Positions 38,782 through 50,179 of a stretch of DNA of 64,000 bases are shown one piece after another. Origin of the DNA: Vibrio neonatus. GTDB lineage: Bacteria > Pseudomonadota > Gammaproteobacteria > Enterobacterales > Vibrionaceae. Location of the stretch: the NCBI RefSeq assembly GCF_024346975.1, contig NZ_AP024885.1:2046001-2110000 (forward strand). The letters are read 5' to 3'. Below the pieces are notes generated by a model. It was not told the DNA's origin, searched no databases, and was given only the letters and a program-made list of their open reading frames with translations. A program made the position numbers and the translations under genes. Within the stretch, counting starts at the first letter, position 1, and every line of letters begins with the position of its first letter.

Positions 38782-39684
38782 CTAGGATTTTATCTTTATC
38801 GAAGTCATCAACACACAAATTAGGATAATCAGTCCTCCAAACAATTGTATTACACTCAAAGATTCGTCAAGCCAGAGCATCGCGAATGCTGCTCCGAATA
38901 ATGGCTCACTCCCCATCAATAAAGAAACACGTGTCGGCGAGGTTCGGCGGACAGCGTAGTTCTGTACGAAAAATGCAAACAGCGTGCAGCACAACACCAA
39001 ATAAAGCAGAATCAACCAAAATTTTGGCTGTTCAGGCAGAATCAGTTGATTCACAGGTAAATAGATACTTGCTACTAACAATGTGACTAAAGCGACCGTT
39101 AATGACTGTAAGGAAGTAAGCGTACTTGTGGTGATTGATTTACCCTCGATTAAGCATTTAGTTGTCGTAACCATTATTGCCCTCAATACTGCCGCACCTA
39201 AAATAAAGTAATCACCGACATTTAAGTTATATGTATTACGGGGTTGATAGGTAAGCAAGAAAACACCCAACACACTAGCAAAACTCATCCCCCATAAAAG
39301 TAACGACACCTTTTTCTTGTTGATTAATAGTTCTGCAAACGTCGTAAAGATCACCGATAAGCTAATCAAAAAAGCGGCATTAGATGCTGATGTCTGTGAT
39401 ACACCAAAAACTTCGCAAAAGAAGATCGCAGATAAAACCAAGCCTGTGGGGATAGCGACTTTCCAATCTCTATTAAGATCTTGCTTAAAGTCCCTTATCA
39501 CAACGGGTAGCATCACCAGAAAGGTCAATAAAAAACGTAATATGATAAAAACTAAAACGCTAGAATAAGCTAATGCCTCCTTAGTTAGCCCGTAACTGGT
39601 TCCCCAGAAAATCGCAACTAGAAGTAACATTGGCTCAGTAAATGATATGGTATTTCGCTGTTCTCGAAGTGATTTGACTAGCAT
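38782..39684 (-). CDS. EamA/DMT-family exporter
   Basis: A 300-residue inner-membrane protein with about ten helices in two EamA repeats: ILRFLLTFLVMLP marks the first half and RRTSPTRVSLLMGSEPLFGA the second. The last half-repeat is a strong family signature. Members export amino acids or other metabolites or drugs; the substrate is unknown. It is divergent from a LysR gene 90 bases away, the usual regulator-exporter pairing. Confidence 0.9.
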   Translation of the reverse strand: MLVKSLREQRNTISFTEPMLLLVAIFWGTSYGLTKEALAYSSVLVFIILRFLLTFLVMLPVVIRDFKQDLNRDWKVAIPTGLVLSAIFFCEVFGVSQTSASNAAFLISLSVIFTTFAELLINKKKVSLLLWGMSFASVLGVFLLTYQPRNTYNLNVGDYFILGAAVLRAIMVTTTKCLIEGKSITTSTLTSLQSLTVALVTLLVASIYLPVNQLILPEQPKFWLILLYLVLCCTLFAFFVQNYAVRRTSPTRVSLLMGSEPLFGAAFAMLWLDESLSVIQLFGGLIILICVLMTSIKIKS

Positions 39685-39774
39685 TCCTCATCTTCCTTTA
39701 TCTATTGACGGTATCAGTATCCGAAACTAACCTCAGAAGAACAATCCATTGAATGTGCAAAGGAATTTTGCGTT

Positions 39775-40710
39775 TTGAACATAAATCAGATGATTTCTTT
39801 GCTGCCAGAAATGGCTATTTTTGTTCATGTTGCTGAGTCTGAAAGTTTCTCCAGTACCGCTAAGTCTTTAGGAGTAGCACCTTCATCTGTGAGCCGCTCT
39901 GTCACTCGACTTGAAAATGCTCTAGAGCAAAAGTTATTGCATCGCACCACCAGAAAAATGCGCTTAACCCATAAAGGCGAGGAAATTTATCATATATGCC
40001 GTGACATAATGAAAAGTGCAAAGCTTGTGACAAATGCAGTTAAATCAGACAATGCAAAGATTAGTGGAGCTTTGAAAGTTGCCGCGCCAAAAGCGCTTGC
40101 TAAACAAGTTTTAATGCCTGCCATCCTAGATTTTATGACACTGCACCCTAATGTGGATTTTCAACTCAATGTCACAGACCAACCTATTGATTTAATTCGT
40201 GATGATATTGATTTACTGATTCATATTACTGATACTCCCATTGAAGCAATGGTGGGAAAAGTTTTAGCAGAATGCCGATTAATTATGTGTGCTAGCCCAG
40301 CGTATATTACTCAATATGGTGAACCTCTATCCCCACAGCATCTACTGAAACATAATTGCTTATGCCTTGGTGAAGATCTTAAAGATCGCAATTGGAAGTT
40401 AACTTCGTCGAACCAAACTTGTTCTATTAATGTGGAGGGAACGTTTCATGTCAATCATAGTGAAATTCGAAGAGAAGCAGTCTTACGTGGTCTAGGTATT
40501 TCTATTTTCCCTGAATTTTCTATTCAGCAATATATTCATTCTGGTGAGGTTGTGCCTTTATTAAGTGACTGGCGTATCAGTGGTAATTACCAAGGCGAGA
40601 TTATCGCGCAGTATCCACAATCAAAATATTTACCGACTCAATTAACACACTTTGTAAAATATTTAGTAGAGTATTTTCAAAGAAAAAATAGCGAGAAAAA
40701 TCAACCCTAA
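39775..40710 (+). CDS. LysR-family regulator of the adjacent exporter
   Basis: A 311-residue LysR-type protein with the N-terminal helix-turn-helix SFSSTAKSLGVAPSSVSRSV at about residues 24-43 and an effector domain from KISGALKVAAPKALA. The start is probably the TTG at 39775, which has AAGGAA about ten bases upstream; an ATG at 39790 is an alternative. It reads away from the exporter gene and likely controls it. Confidence 0.88.
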   Translation: MNINQMISLLPEMAIFVHVAESESFSSTAKSLGVAPSSVSRSVTRLENALEQKLLHRTTRKMRLTHKGEEIYHICRDIMKSAKLVTNAVKSDNAKISGALKVAAPKALAKQVLMPAILDFMTLHPNVDFQLNVTDQPIDLIRDDIDLLIHITDTPIEAMVGKVLAECRLIMCASPAYITQYGEPLSPQHLLKHNCLCLGEDLKDRNWKLTSSNQTCSINVEGTFHVNHSEIRREAVLRGLGISIFPEFSIQQYIHSGEVVPLLSDWRISGNYQGEIIAQYPQSKYLPTQLTHFVKYLVEYFQRKNSEKNQP

Positions 40711-40846
40711 TTTAAATTATTTATTGCAAGAAAGCTCTGGCAAGCTTAGAGCTAACCCCTTTCACATACTATAGCCAAGTCACTTTGTAACATTAGCAAA
40801 AATGGTAAACTGAAATCAGGGTAAATTAATCTAAATAGGATTTTAT

Positions 40847-41374
40847 ATGAAATTAAAGGCATTACTATTTTCCTTGTTGCTCCTTCCTTTTTTATGGGGT
40901 TGCGCTGACTCTCACAATCTTGAATTAATGGCATTAAATACCAATATTAAGCTGAAGTCAGGAGACTCTGTGTACATTGCACAGTCAAAAGATGGCATAT
41001 ATGGTAGCAAACACTATCAAGGTTCAGGTCAGATGGTAAACCAAGTCATTCAAGCTGAGCTGCTCACTAAGCTAAACCATATAGACACCGCAACGGCGTA
41101 TAGTTCTTATAAAGATACTATTCAGTACGCCACCGAAAATAACTATGACTTCCTTATTTACCCAACCATTTTACACTGGGAAGATCGTGCGACGGAATGG
41201 TCTGGTATCCCTGATAAAGTGAAATTAAAAATAACGATTATTGACTTAAAAACCCATACCGAAGTAAAAACGGGCATTATTGACGGGCAGAGTGGCCTTG
41301 CTACATTAGGAGGAGATCACCCACAAGATTTATTACCAGAACCTATCAAGGCATTTATGCAAGACGTCCTATAA
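40847..41374 (+). CDS. DUF4823-family lipoprotein
   Basis: A 175-residue predicted lipoprotein with a signal MKLKALLFSLLLLPFLWGC and lipobox ending at Cys 19. The body has a Rossmann-like or TolB-N-like pattern (NYDFLIYPTILHWEDRATEW) seen in DUF4823 proteins. The function is unknown. It is transcribed alone and ends at the terminator at 41417-41447. Confidence 0.78.
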   Translation: MKLKALLFSLLLLPFLWGCADSHNLELMALNTNIKLKSGDSVYIAQSKDGIYGSKHYQGSGQMVNQVIQAELLTKLNHIDTATAYSSYKDTIQYATENNYDFLIYPTILHWEDRATEWSGIPDKVKLKITIIDLKTHTEVKTGIIDGQSGLATLGGDHPQDLLPEPIKAFMQDVL

Positions 41375-41416
41375 GAAGCCACCAATGTCGACAAGCATTA
41401 AACTATAAACGGAAAG

Positions 41417-41447
41417 CACCGCCCTCTAAAATAGCGGTGTTTTTTTA
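41417..41447 (+). terminator. Terminator after the DUF4823 gene
   Basis: CACCGC/GCGGTG with an 11-base loop, followed by seven T. Confidence 0.88.
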
Positions 41448-41576
41448 TTCCTGTTCAAAAAAGACAGACTCCCCCTATTTTTTGAGATTTCCGCCCCCTT
41501 AACCCACACTTAACCATTGAATTGCTATGCTATTTTTATACTTGGGTTATATCTATCATTGAAAGGTGCTATCTAT

Positions 41577-42773
41577 ATGTCTTTATCTAAATCGCTAAGA
41601 GTTTCTTGGTGCTTACTACTCTCTGTTCTTTTGCTTGGTTGTGGGGAGCAAGGTCGAGATCACAGACCGCCACAGGGCCCTTTACATGTGGATGTGTTGA
41701 CCTTAACGCCGACTACATTGCGTTTGACTCGTGAATTACCGGGCCGTGTTACTGCGTTAAAGCAAGCTGAAGTACGACCTCAAGTAACTGGCATTTTACA
41801 AAGCCGCCTTTATAAAGAAGGCAGCCAAGTGCAGGCTGGTGATGTGCTGTATCAGATAGACCCATCAACTTACCAATCAACGGTAAAAAGTGCTCAAGCT
41901 CAGCTAACTAAAGCATTGGCGAGTGAAGCATCGAGTAAGAAAACGGCCGACCGTTATGCTCAGTTATTAAAGAAAAAACTGACCAGTCAGCAAAATTATG
42001 ATGATGCCGATGCCGCTTATCAAGAAGCTAAAGCTGAAGTGGCTATTCGCCAAGCTGATCTTGATTATGCCAACCTAGAGCTCTCTTATACTCAAATTAA
42101 AGCACCTATCTCAGGTCAAGTGGGCTTATCTCAAGTTTCGGAAGGTTCACTACTTACGGCTCAACAAGCCTCTTATCTGACGACGATTATTCAAACATCA
42201 AACGTTTATATTGATATGCAGCAATCTTCGCTGGCACTTTCTAAGATCAAACAAACGTTTGCAGAGTTAGATAAAAAACCAAAAAATATCCCTATCTCAA
42301 TCATTTTAGAAGACGGCACTACTTACGATCAAACAGCGTATTTAGAGTTCTCTAGCACAAAAGTGTCTAACTCAACCGGTACTGTTACCTTACGTGCGAT
42401 TGTGGCAAACCCACAAAACCGCCTGTTAGATGGCATGTATGTACGTGCTCACATTGCCCTACCAGAAGCGCGTGATTACTTAGTTGTACCGCAATCTGTT
42501 GTGGTAAGAAGTCAATCAGGTCAGCCTTTTATCTTTACTGTTGACCAAAACAATAAAACCGTTAAAAAATCAGTCGTGTTAGGTGATGAAGTCGATAACG
42601 GTTGGATTGTTGAAGAAGGCCTGGTTGCCGGTGAGAAAGTTGTAATCAGCAACCTAAGCAACATAAAAAATGACATTGCCGTGGTTATCGATAGTGGCTC
42701 CGATGACGCGCAATCAGCGTCGGATTCTCAGTCTGCACCTGCGCCTCAGTCTGCACCAGCAGTAGAGGAGTAA
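41577..42773 (+). CDS. RND efflux periplasmic adaptor (AcrA-like)
   Basis: Lipoprotein adaptor linking an RND pump to an outer-membrane channel. From the ATG at 41577 (GAAAGG upstream) it has 398 residues: a signal with lipobox LLLGC, a lipoyl domain (LPGRVTALKQAEVRPQV and KEGSQVQAGDVLYQIDP), an alpha-hairpin about residues 95-165, a second lipoyl half (YTQIKAPISGQVG), and beta-barrel and membrane-proximal domains. The C-terminus is a repetitive Ser-Ala-Pro-Gln tail. The pump gene follows by three bases. The 20 codons further upstream in frame are not used. Confidence 0.92.
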   Translation: MSLSKSLRVSWCLLLSVLLLGCGEQGRDHRPPQGPLHVDVLTLTPTTLRLTRELPGRVTALKQAEVRPQVTGILQSRLYKEGSQVQAGDVLYQIDPSTYQSTVKSAQAQLTKALASEASSKKTADRYAQLLKKKLTSQQNYDDADAAYQEAKAEVAIRQADLDYANLELSYTQIKAPISGQVGLSQVSEGSLLTAQQASYLTTIIQTSNVYIDMQQSSLALSKIKQTFAELDKKPKNIPISIILEDGTTYDQTAYLEFSSTKVSNSTGTVTLRAIVANPQNRLLDGMYVRAHIALPEARDYLVVPQSVVVRSQSGQPFIFTVDQNNKTVKKSVVLGDEVDNGWIVEEGLVAGEKVVISNLSNIKNDIAVVIDSGSDDAQSASDSQSAPAPQSAPAVEE

Positions 42774-42776
42774 GTC

Positions 42777-45700
42777 ATGTCTCTTTCTAGATTTTTTATT
42801 CAAAGGCCTATTTTTGCTTGGGTAATTGCCATTGTCATTATGCTCACGGGTATCATTTCAATTGTCACATTACCGGTTGCACAATACCCAAGTATTGCGC
42901 CACCAGCGGTGACGATTTCAGCCTCCTACCCGGGCGCATCCGCTAAAGCGATTGAAGACAGTGTGACGCAAGTTATTGAGCAAAGTATGACAGGCCTTGA
43001 TAACTTGCTGTATATGTCATCCACCAGTGACTCTGCTGGTAACGCTAGCATTACCTTGACCTTTAGTGCCGATACCGACCCTGACACCGCTCAAGTACAA
43101 GTGCAAAACAGTTTACAACAAGCGACCAACCGCTTGCCAACTGCGGTGCAAAACCAAGGTACAAAAGTAACAAAGAGTACTTCTGGCTTTATGTCAGTGA
43201 CCAACCTTTACTCTCCTGATGGCAGTATGAGCGCGGCGGATATTCAAGACTACGCCAATACTAGCCTCAAAGATGTACTTAGTCGCGTAAGTGGCGTGGG
43301 CAGTGTGACTGTATTTGGTCCTTCTTACGCTATGCGTATCTGGCTTGATCCTGCCAAACTAAATAGCTACAGCCTAACCCCTGTCGATATTTCTAGCGCA
43401 GTATCAGTACAAAATAGCCAAGTAACTGTAGGTCAACTCGGGGGAACTCCCGCGATTGACTCACAGCTAATCAATGCCACTATTACCGCTCAGAGCTTAT
43501 TGACAACTGTTGACCAGTTTAAAGACATCCTTATTAAAGTTGACGCAGATGGCTCACAGATAAAACTTAAAGATGTGGCTCGTGTAGAGCTTGCCAGTGA
43601 AGATTCATCTATGATCCCTAGCTATCAAGGGTTAGAAGCATCTGGTATTGCGATTACGCTAGCAACGGGGGCAAACTCGTTAGATACACAAGCGGCGGTT
43701 GATGCAAAACTAGCGCAACTAGAAAAAGGCTTTCCTGAAGGCTTAGCTATGGTTAAGTCAATGGACAGCAACTCGTTTATCCGTCTGTCGATTAGTGAAG
43801 TAGTAAAAACGCTATTTGAAGCTGTAGGCCTTGTATTTTTGGTCATGCTGCTGTTTTTACAAAACCTTCGCGCAACCTTAATCCCAACCATTGCAGTACC
43901 AGTCGTGCTACTTGGCACCTTTGCTATCATGTCTGCACTTGGCTTCTCTATCAATACCTTAACCATGTTTGGTTTAGTGCTCGCCATCGGCTTACTGGTT
44001 GATGATGCCATCGTTGTAGTAGAAAACGTAGAACGAATCATACATGAAGAGAACTTATCGCCATTAGAAGCCACCAAAAAGTCTATGGATCAGATCACCA
44101 GTGCTCTGATTGGTATCACTATGGTGCTGTCGGTAGTATTCATCCCAATGGCCTTTATGTCTGGCTCAACCGGGGTAATTTATAAGCAGTTCTCCTTAAC
44201 CATAGTGTCAGCAATGGTGCTTTCGGTCATCGTGGCGCTGGTCTTAACGCCAGTACTTTGTGCAACGCTACTTAAACCAACCAAAAGTGAGTCAAAACTC
44301 AAATTCTTTGGCGCTTTCAACCGCTTCTATGACAAGTTGTCATCGAAGTACCGTGGTTCAATTAATCATGTACTGCTGCGCCCTGCCCGCTTTATTTTGA
44401 TATACATCGTTTTAGTCGGCGGTATGGCGTACATGTACCATTCCTTACCTAGCTCTTTCTTACCCAATGAAGACCAAGGTGACTTTGTTGTCATGGTGCA
44501 AGCCCCAACAGGTACAACGCTAGCCCAAACCCAAAAAGTGATGTTAGACGTTAAAGATTACCTTGAACAAGAAGAAGCAAACACTGTAAGTCATGTATTT
44601 ACCGTGGCAGGCTTTAACTTCTCTGGTAAAGGTCAAAACGCAGGTATGGGGATCATTAGCCTTAAAGATTGGAGCGAAAGGACCACACCAGATACCAGTC
44701 TTGATGCTGTACTGCAGCGATTCATGGGCCATTTCTCTGGTTACAAAGATGCGAAAGTATTTGCCTTTGGTAGTCCAGCTATCAGGGAATTAGGTCAATC
44801 AACAGGTTTTGACTTCTACCTAGAAAACGTCGGTTCTTTAAGTCACAACGAGCTGATTGCCATGCGTAATCAACTATTAGGTAAAATGGCGCAAAGTCCG
44901 ATTTTACAAAACATCCGACCAAACGGATTAGAAGATACTGCGCAACTGTTCTTAGATATTGATTACGAAAAAGCAAAAGTGCTGGGCATTTCTATCTCTG
45001 ATATTAACCAATCACTGTCTATTGCTTGGGCTTCCTCTTATGTAAATGACTTTATAGACCGCGGTCGCTCGAAAAAAGTTTACATTCAAGCTGACGCTCA
45101 ATATCGCATGACTCCAGAAGATCTCGATTTATGGTTTGTACGAAATAACCAAGGCGAAATGGTGCCAATTTCAGCCTTTAGTACAACCCATTGGGGACAA
45201 GGTTCACCGCAGTTAACTCGTTACAACGGTAACTCTGCTATCGAAATCTTAGGTGAAGCCGCTCCTGGTTACAGCTCAGGAGAAGCGATGGATGAAATTG
45301 AACGCCTTGCAGCGGAACTGTCAGACCAAGTTCAAGTGAGCTGGACAGGCATGTCATACCAAGAGAAAGAAGCGGGTAACCAAGCTCCTATCTTATATGG
45401 CATCTCTATCTTAATGGTATTCCTATGTTTGGCCGCGCTTTATGAAAGCTGGACAATCCCGATTGCGATTATTCTTATCGTGCCATTGGGCATACTTGGC
45501 GCACTGTGTGCCATTACCTTACGTGGCCTTGAGAATGACGTCTACTTCCAGGTAGGGGTATTGACCACCATAGGTTTGACCGCTAAAAATGCCATCTTAA
45601 TCGTAGAGTTTGCCAAAGAATTGTATGAAAAAGGCGTTAACTTGCTAGATGCAACCGTACAAGCGTGTGAAATGCGATTGCGCCCAATCATCATGACCTC

Positions 45701-45899
45701 GCTGGCATTTGGCTTAGGTGTATTGCCACTGGCGATCAGTACCGGCGCAGGGGCCAATGCCCGAAATGCTATCGGCACCTCGGTAATGGGCGGCGTAATG
45801 GCGGCAACCTTCTTGGTTATCTATTTTGCACCACTGTTCTTTGTCTTAATTCTTAGAATGATAAGATCAATAAAAGCCAAACAAATAGAAGCGAAATAG
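42777..45899 (+). CDS. RND multidrug efflux pump (AcrB-like)
   Basis: Proton-driven inner-membrane pump of the HAE1 class, 1040 residues. It opens [20 protein letters not shown] and has the proton-relay Asp pair in [13 protein letters not shown] at about 405 and the relay Lys in [16 protein letters not shown] at about 945. The two large periplasmic loops and twelve helices are all present. It forms an operon with the adaptor upstream. No outer-membrane protein is encoded nearby, so TolC from elsewhere is the likely partner. Substrates cannot be assigned. Confidence 0.95.
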   Translation: MSLSRFFIQRPIFAWVIAIVIMLTGIISIVTLPVAQYPSIAPPAVTISASYPGASAKAIEDSVTQVIEQSMTGLDNLLYMSSTSDSAGNASITLTFSADTDPDTAQVQVQNSLQQATNRLPTAVQNQGTKVTKSTSGFMSVTNLYSPDGSMSAADIQDYANTSLKDVLSRVSGVGSVTVFGPSYAMRIWLDPAKLNSYSLTPVDISSAVSVQNSQVTVGQLGGTPAIDSQLINATITAQSLLTTVDQFKDILIKVDADGSQIKLKDVARVELASEDSSMIPSYQGLEASGIAITLATGANSLDTQAAVDAKLAQLEKGFPEGLAMVKSMDSNSFIRLSISEVVKTLFEAVGLVFLVMLLFLQNLRATLIPTIAVPVVLLGTFAIMSALGFSINTLTMFGLVLAIGLLVDDAIVVVENVERIIHEENLSPLEATKKSMDQITSALIGITMVLSVVFIPMAFMSGSTGVIYKQFSLTIVSAMVLSVIVALVLTPVLCATLLKPTKSESKLKFFGAFNRFYDKLSSKYRGSINHVLLRPARFILIYIVLVGGMAYMYHSLPSSFLPNEDQGDFVVMVQAPTGTTLAQTQKVMLDVKDYLEQEEANTVSHVFTVAGFNFSGKGQNAGMGIISLKDWSERTTPDTSLDAVLQRFMGHFSGYKDAKVFAFGSPAIRELGQSTGFDFYLENVGSLSHNELIAMRNQLLGKMAQSPILQNIRPNGLEDTAQLFLDIDYEKAKVLGISISDINQSLSIAWASSYVNDFIDRGRSKKVYIQADAQYRMTPEDLDLWFVRNNQGEMVPISAFSTTHWGQGSPQLTRYNGNSAIEILGEAAPGYSSGEAMDEIERLAAELSDQVQVSWTGMSYQEKEAGNQAPILYGISILMVFLCLAALYESWTIPIAIILIVPLGILGALCAITLRGLENDVYFQVGVLTTIGLTAKNAILIVEFAKELYEKGVNLLDATVQACEMRLRPIIMTSLAFGLGVLPLAISTGAGANARNAIGTSVMGGVMAATFLVIYFAPLFFVLILRMIRSIKAKQIEAK

Positions 45900-45902
45900 T
45901 AC

Positions 45903-45970
45903 AAATAGAGTGAGCGTTATGTTCACTCTATTTACTAGACAAAATAAAAGGAGCCTAGGCTCCTTTTATT
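45903..45970. terminator. Two tandem hairpins between the pump and ulaG
   Basis: AAATAGAGTGA (45903-45913) pairs perfectly with 45923-45933. Then a 28-base perfect palindrome built on AAAAGGAGCC lies at 45943-45970, with TTTTTA after. They serve the convergent pump and ulaG genes. Confidence 0.88.
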
Positions 45971-45990
45971 TTTACTTATTGTTTGTATTT

Positions 45991-47058
45991 CTATAAAAAT
46001 GCACGGTACGGCAATTCTGGATCATTTTTAAATATATCAGCAAAGCCTCTAAAGTGTTGGTAATGCATACGGCCTTTATCGGTTGGGTACGTATAGCGAC
46101 CACCTACCTGCCAGAAGAAAGGTGCAAACCCATATTGCAGACGCTCTTTTTTCATATTCCATAGCATCTCAATTTCGCGCGGATCATTTTGGAAGTTTGC
46201 CCAAATATCATGGTGGAATGGCACAACAACTTCACAATTTAAAGACTCAGCCGCACGCAAAATATCAGAAGAGGTCATTTTATCTGTCACCCCTCTTGGG
46301 TTTTCACCGTAAGAAAGTAACGCCACATCAATTTTATAATCATTACCATGCTTCGCGTAATAGTTAGAGTAATGAGAATCACCAGAGTGGTAAACAGAGC
46401 CACCGGTTGTTTCAACTAAGTAGTTCACTGCGCGGTCATCCATACCATCTAAAATGCTCTTATCTAAAGACGATGTCCCTTCTGGAAGCGTTACTAACGC
46501 TGTACGATCGAACGCATCTAATACTTTAATTGTGACGTCTTTAATGCTAATTTCGTCGCCAACACGCGCAATCACGCAGCGATCTTCAGGCACTCCCCAC
46601 TTCATCCATAAATCAACACACGCTTTAGGGCCGATGAATTTAACGTGATCTTCGCAGTTTTGTAAAACAGCCGCCGCGACATTAATATCAATATGATCAC
46701 CATGATCATGAGAGGCCATCACTGCATCAATCTCTTTAATCGCAAACGGGTCTAGAGGAAAAATCGCTGTACGCAAGTTAGGTTGCAACGCTTCAACTCC
46801 GCCCATACGCATCATCTGATGCTGGTTTTTCATTTTTTGTACTTGCTGAGTTTTTTTACCCGTACCACACCAAAAATCCATTGATAGGTTTGCGCCACCT
46901 TCAGATTTTAGCCAGATACCGGTACACCCTAACCACCACATAGAGAAAGTATTTGGTTGCACAACCGTTTGCTCGATCTCTTCATTCAACCAAGTGCCCC
47001 ACTCTGGAAATGTATTTAGAATCCATGACTCGCGAGTAATTTCATTTACGTTGCTCAT
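45991..47058 (-). CDS. ulaG: L-ascorbate-6-phosphate lactonase
   Basis: Opens the lactone of L-ascorbate-6-phosphate to 3-keto-L-gulonate-6-phosphate, the step after PTS uptake. The 355 residues (E. coli 354) have the metallo-beta-lactamase-fold motif [10 protein letters not shown] at about residues 113-122, the Trp-rich start [18 protein letters not shown], and the later metal ligand in YHSGDSHYS. It follows ulaR on the same strand by about 130 bases and is divergent from the rest of the pathway, an arrangement like E. coli. Confidence 0.96.
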   Translation of the reverse strand: MSNVNEITRESWILNTFPEWGTWLNEEIEQTVVQPNTFSMWWLGCTGIWLKSEGGANLSMDFWCGTGKKTQQVQKMKNQHQMMRMGGVEALQPNLRTAIFPLDPFAIKEIDAVMASHDHGDHIDINVAAAVLQNCEDHVKFIGPKACVDLWMKWGVPEDRCVIARVGDEISIKDVTIKVLDAFDRTALVTLPEGTSSLDKSILDGMDDRAVNYLVETTGGSVYHSGDSHYSNYYAKHGNDYKIDVALLSYGENPRGVTDKMTSSDILRAAESLNCEVVVPFHHDIWANFQNDPREIEMLWNMKKERLQYGFAPFFWQVGGRYTYPTDKGRMHYQHFRGFADIFKNDPELPYRAFL

Positions 47059-47188
47059 ATATTATACCTTCTATTTCTTAATTTTTATTTTATGTAGGGT
47101 GCTAGGTGTCTTAATTAGAGATTAAGACACTTTGCTTATTTAATAATATTTATGTATTAAGCTATTTAAAATTCAATATTAGTTCTGA

Positions 47189-47944
47189 TTAAACTAAAAT
47201 AACTTTTGTACCTTGCTTTTCAATTGCTCGAATAACGTCAGGATCGGCATTTTTCCCCGTCACGATAATGTCTATTTGTGTGACTGAACAAAATAACATT
47301 CCTGTTCTTTGGCCTATTTTGGAACTGTCTACCACAACGACTAATTTATCAATTTGTTGCAACATCTGCTGCTCAGCAACCGCTGTCAACATGTCTGCTT
47401 TATACAAGCCAGCTTCCGTCAATCCCTTACCAGAAGTAAACATCCAGTTGCCCGCATAACCGCTCAGTGAGTTAGGTGCCGGATTTAAAAAGATCCCTTT
47501 GGCTTTGTTATATTGGCCGCCCAAAATAATCAAATCATCATGATCTTCGTTGATTAAGTAACTCACCAATGGAAAATAATTGGTTACAATTTGCACGTCA
47601 TCGCTACACAATTGCTGACCCAGTAAGAAAGCCGTAGAACCACAGTTCACAACCACACTATCGCCTGGTTGACATAACGCCGCTGCCGCTTTCGCGATCA
47701 ATGCTTTCTCTTCATAAAACTCAGTGCTGTTGATATTTAAAGGTGACCATTTGCTTTTGAAACTCTCAATACGCTCAGCACCGTTACGCACTTTCTTTAG
47801 CTTGCCGATCTCATCCAGCTTTGAAATATCTCGCCTTGCTGTCGCAGGAGAAACATTAAAGTTATCAATGATATTGGAAACACTGATTGTCTGCTTATCT
47901 TCCAATAGCGACAAAATCCCATTGTGCCTTTGAACTTCATTCAT
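47189..47944 (-). CDS. ulaR: Ascorbate operon repressor, DeoR family
   Basis: DeoR-type repressor of ascorbate use; the effector in E. coli is L-ascorbate-6-phosphate. From the ATG at 47944 (MNEVQRHNGILSLL) the length is 251 residues, equal to E. coli UlaR, whose start aligns; the ATG at 47962 adds six unmatched residues. The helix-turn-helix is at about 20-50 (NVSPATARRDISKLDEIGKL) and the sugar-phosphate sensor follows (VVNCGSTAFLLGQQL). It is divergent from ulaAB. Confidence 0.93.
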   Translation of the reverse strand: MNEVQRHNGILSLLEDKQTISVSNIIDNFNVSPATARRDISKLDEIGKLKKVRNGAERIESFKSKWSPLNINSTEFYEEKALIAKAAAALCQPGDSVVVNCGSTAFLLGQQLCSDDVQIVTNYFPLVSYLINEDHDDLIILGGQYNKAKGIFLNPAPNSLSGYAGNWMFTSGKGLTEAGLYKADMLTAVAEQQMLQQIDKLVVVVDSSKIGQRTGMLFCSVTQIDIIVTGKNADPDVIRAIEKQGTKVILV

Positions 47945-47962
47945 CTTAAACGCTCGATTCAT

Positions 47963-48302
47963 CTTAATGATGATTTGATGACTTACTTTGATTATTTATG
48001 ATTCTAGTAATCATAGAAGTGATTGTCAATGCTCTTGCAAATGGATCTCAATTAGAGGTTAAAAAACGAGGTTTAAATCACAAACAATCATAAGGTATTG
48101 ATTTTAATGGATTTTACTGTTTTCCAGTGATCATAATCTCGTTTATGAGCTTTGCTAACAAGAATAATTGATTCACGTCAAAGTAATCACAATCGAGCAT
48201 TGCATGATTACTTTTGATTGTTAAAGTCTGACTCGTGAGCAAAAAAATAGTAACTAAATCCTACAAACCATAAAAACAACAAATATTATTAGGGGTAAAG
48301 AT
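47963..48302. promoter_or_regulatory. ulaR/ulaAB divergent control region
   Basis: Two inverted repeats share TGATT/AATCA half sites: ATGATTCTAGTAATCAT (47998-48014) before ulaR, and AAAGTAATCA (48180-48189) with TGATTACTTT (48205-48214) before ulaAB. Further single TGATTA copies are scattered between them. This looks like a set of UlaR operators that could loop. GGGGTAAAGATATG precedes the ulaAB start. Confidence 0.65.
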
Positions 48303-50099
48303 ATGGAGTTCATTTACGATATTTTCTATATTTTTTACAGTCAGGTAATGACCAAAGCACCATTGTTGCTCGGGTTAGTGACTTGTCTGGGATATATACT
48401 TCTCAAACGGGATGCCACAACGGTCATCTCGGGTTCAATAAAAACCATTGTCGGCTTCATGATTGTACAAGTGGGTGCAGGCACGCTGGTTGCAGGTTTT
48501 AAACCTGTCATTGCGAAGATGAGTGAAATTCACGGCCTTACTGGTTCAGTGATAGACCCGTATACAACCATGATGGCAACCATGGAAACCATGGGGGATA
48601 ACTACTCTTGGGTTGGATACGCTGTATTACTGGCGTTAGGACTCAATATCCTTCTGGTTGCGTTTCGTCGTATAACCGGTATTCGAACTATCATGCTAAC
48701 GGGACACATCATGTTCCAACAAGCGGGTTTGATTGCGGTATTTTACTTCGTACTAGGCACTAGCATGTGGGAGACCATCATATATTCCGCTATTTTAATG
48801 GCGCTATATTGGGGTATCTCGGCAAACATCATGTTCAAACCTACCCAAGAAGTCACTGGCGGGGCTGGTTTTTCCATTGGTCACCAACAGCAGTTTGCAT
48901 CGTGGATTGCGGTGAAAGTTGCACCAAAACTAGGCGACAAAAATGACAGTGTTGATCATATAAAGCTGCCGAAATGGCTGCATATTTTCCACGACAGTAT
49001 CGCCGCTACTACCCTTGTAATGACGGGCTTCTTCGGCATTATTCTTCTTTCTTTTGGCCTTGATAACCTGCAAGACATGGCAGGCAAAACACATTGGCTA
49101 ATCTACATTTTTGAAACCGGTCTTAAGTTCGCCGTTGCTATCCAAGTTATCGTTACTGGCGTACGTATGTTTGTTGCCGAGCTTTCTGAAGCCTTCAACG
49201 GTATTTCACAAAGACTGATCCCAAATGCGGTACTGGCGATTGATTGTGCGGCGATTTATGCCTACTCACCAAATGCGATGGTATTCGGTTTCATGTGGGG
49301 CGCGGTAGGTCAATTTACAGCTGTACTCGCAATGCTTGCCTTTGATGCACCAATCATGATTATCCCAGGCTTCATCCCAATGTTCTTCTCTAACGCCACC
49401 ATAGGTGTGTTCGCAAACCACTTTGGCGGTTGGAAAGCGGTTATGAAGATCTGTTTTGTGATGGGTATTATCGAAGTCGTTGGTTCGGCTTGGGCAATCC
49501 ATATCTTTGCTCAATCAGGTACTGAGTTTAATGGCTGGATGGGCATGGCCGATTGGGCATTAGTCTTCCCTCCTGTGATGCAAGGTCTGTCAGGTTCAGG
49601 TCTATTCTTCTTCCTTATTTTAGCTCTTGCTGGTGTCTATATGTACTTTGCATCAAAACAGCTACGCGCTGAAGAAGACGCTGAAATGGAAACTCAAACC
49701 ATGACAGCAGTTACCCCAGAAGGCATCGAAGTTGAACTGCCTGTGCAACAAGCATCAACACAAGCAAGCCAAACATCAACTGTAAGCACTGAAAACCAAG
49801 CACCGGTTCGCATCTTAGTCTGCTGTGGTTCAGGTCAAGGCTCGTCAATGATGTGTTCCAAGAAAATCAAAGAGTATTTAGATAAGCAAGGCGTTCCAAG
49901 CACCACCTTTAATAGCGCTATTACTGATTATAAATCTCACCTTTCTTCATTCGACATCATTGTTACCTCTGTTGCTCTAGCTGAAAAAATTACTGGGCTA
50001 CCAGAAGGCAAACAACAACTTGCAGTGAAGAATATGATTATGGTGAAAACCTTTGGTGATGAACTGGTTTCATTAATCAAAAATAATTTTCATAAGTAG
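48303..50099 (+). CDS. Ascorbate PTS permease, fused EIIC-EIIB
   Basis: Membrane EIIC domain (UlaA) joined to the cytoplasmic EIIB domain (UlaB) in one chain of 598 residues. E. coli makes these as two proteins. Residues 1-455 hold about ten helices with [19 protein letters not shown] and [14 protein letters not shown] Thr/Gln-rich linker spans about 465-497. Then comes the EIIB fold with the phospho-Cys in [20 protein letters not shown] at about 502. It imports and phosphorylates L-ascorbate, receiving phosphate from UlaC. Functionally equal to ulaA-ulaB. Confidence 0.94.
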   Translation: MEFIYDIFYIFYSQVMTKAPLLLGLVTCLGYILLKRDATTVISGSIKTIVGFMIVQVGAGTLVAGFKPVIAKMSEIHGLTGSVIDPYTTMMATMETMGDNYSWVGYAVLLALGLNILLVAFRRITGIRTIMLTGHIMFQQAGLIAVFYFVLGTSMWETIIYSAILMALYWGISANIMFKPTQEVTGGAGFSIGHQQQFASWIAVKVAPKLGDKNDSVDHIKLPKWLHIFHDSIAATTLVMTGFFGIILLSFGLDNLQDMAGKTHWLIYIFETGLKFAVAIQVIVTGVRMFVAELSEAFNGISQRLIPNAVLAIDCAAIYAYSPNAMVFGFMWGAVGQFTAVLAMLAFDAPIMIIPGFIPMFFSNATIGVFANHFGGWKAVMKICFVMGIIEVVGSAWAIHIFAQSGTEFNGWMGMADWALVFPPVMQGLSGSGLFFFLILALAGVYMYFASKQLRAEEDAEMETQTMTAVTPEGIEVELPVQQASTQASQTSTVSTENQAPVRILVCCGSGQGSSMMCSKKIKEYLDKQGVPSTTFNSAITDYKSHLSSFDIIVTSVALAEKITGLPEGKQQLAVKNMIMVKTFGDELVSLIKNNFHK

Positions 50100-50179
50100 T
50101 CACTAAAAATCTAAATAACAACCGCTCAGTGGGATACGCCCGCTGAGCTATAAAAATAAATGAAAAGATGGGTAAGACT

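Noticed and set aside
43625..44077. 150-codon minus frame inside the RND pump gene
   Set aside because: Shadow of strongly conserved AcrB-like coding sequence.
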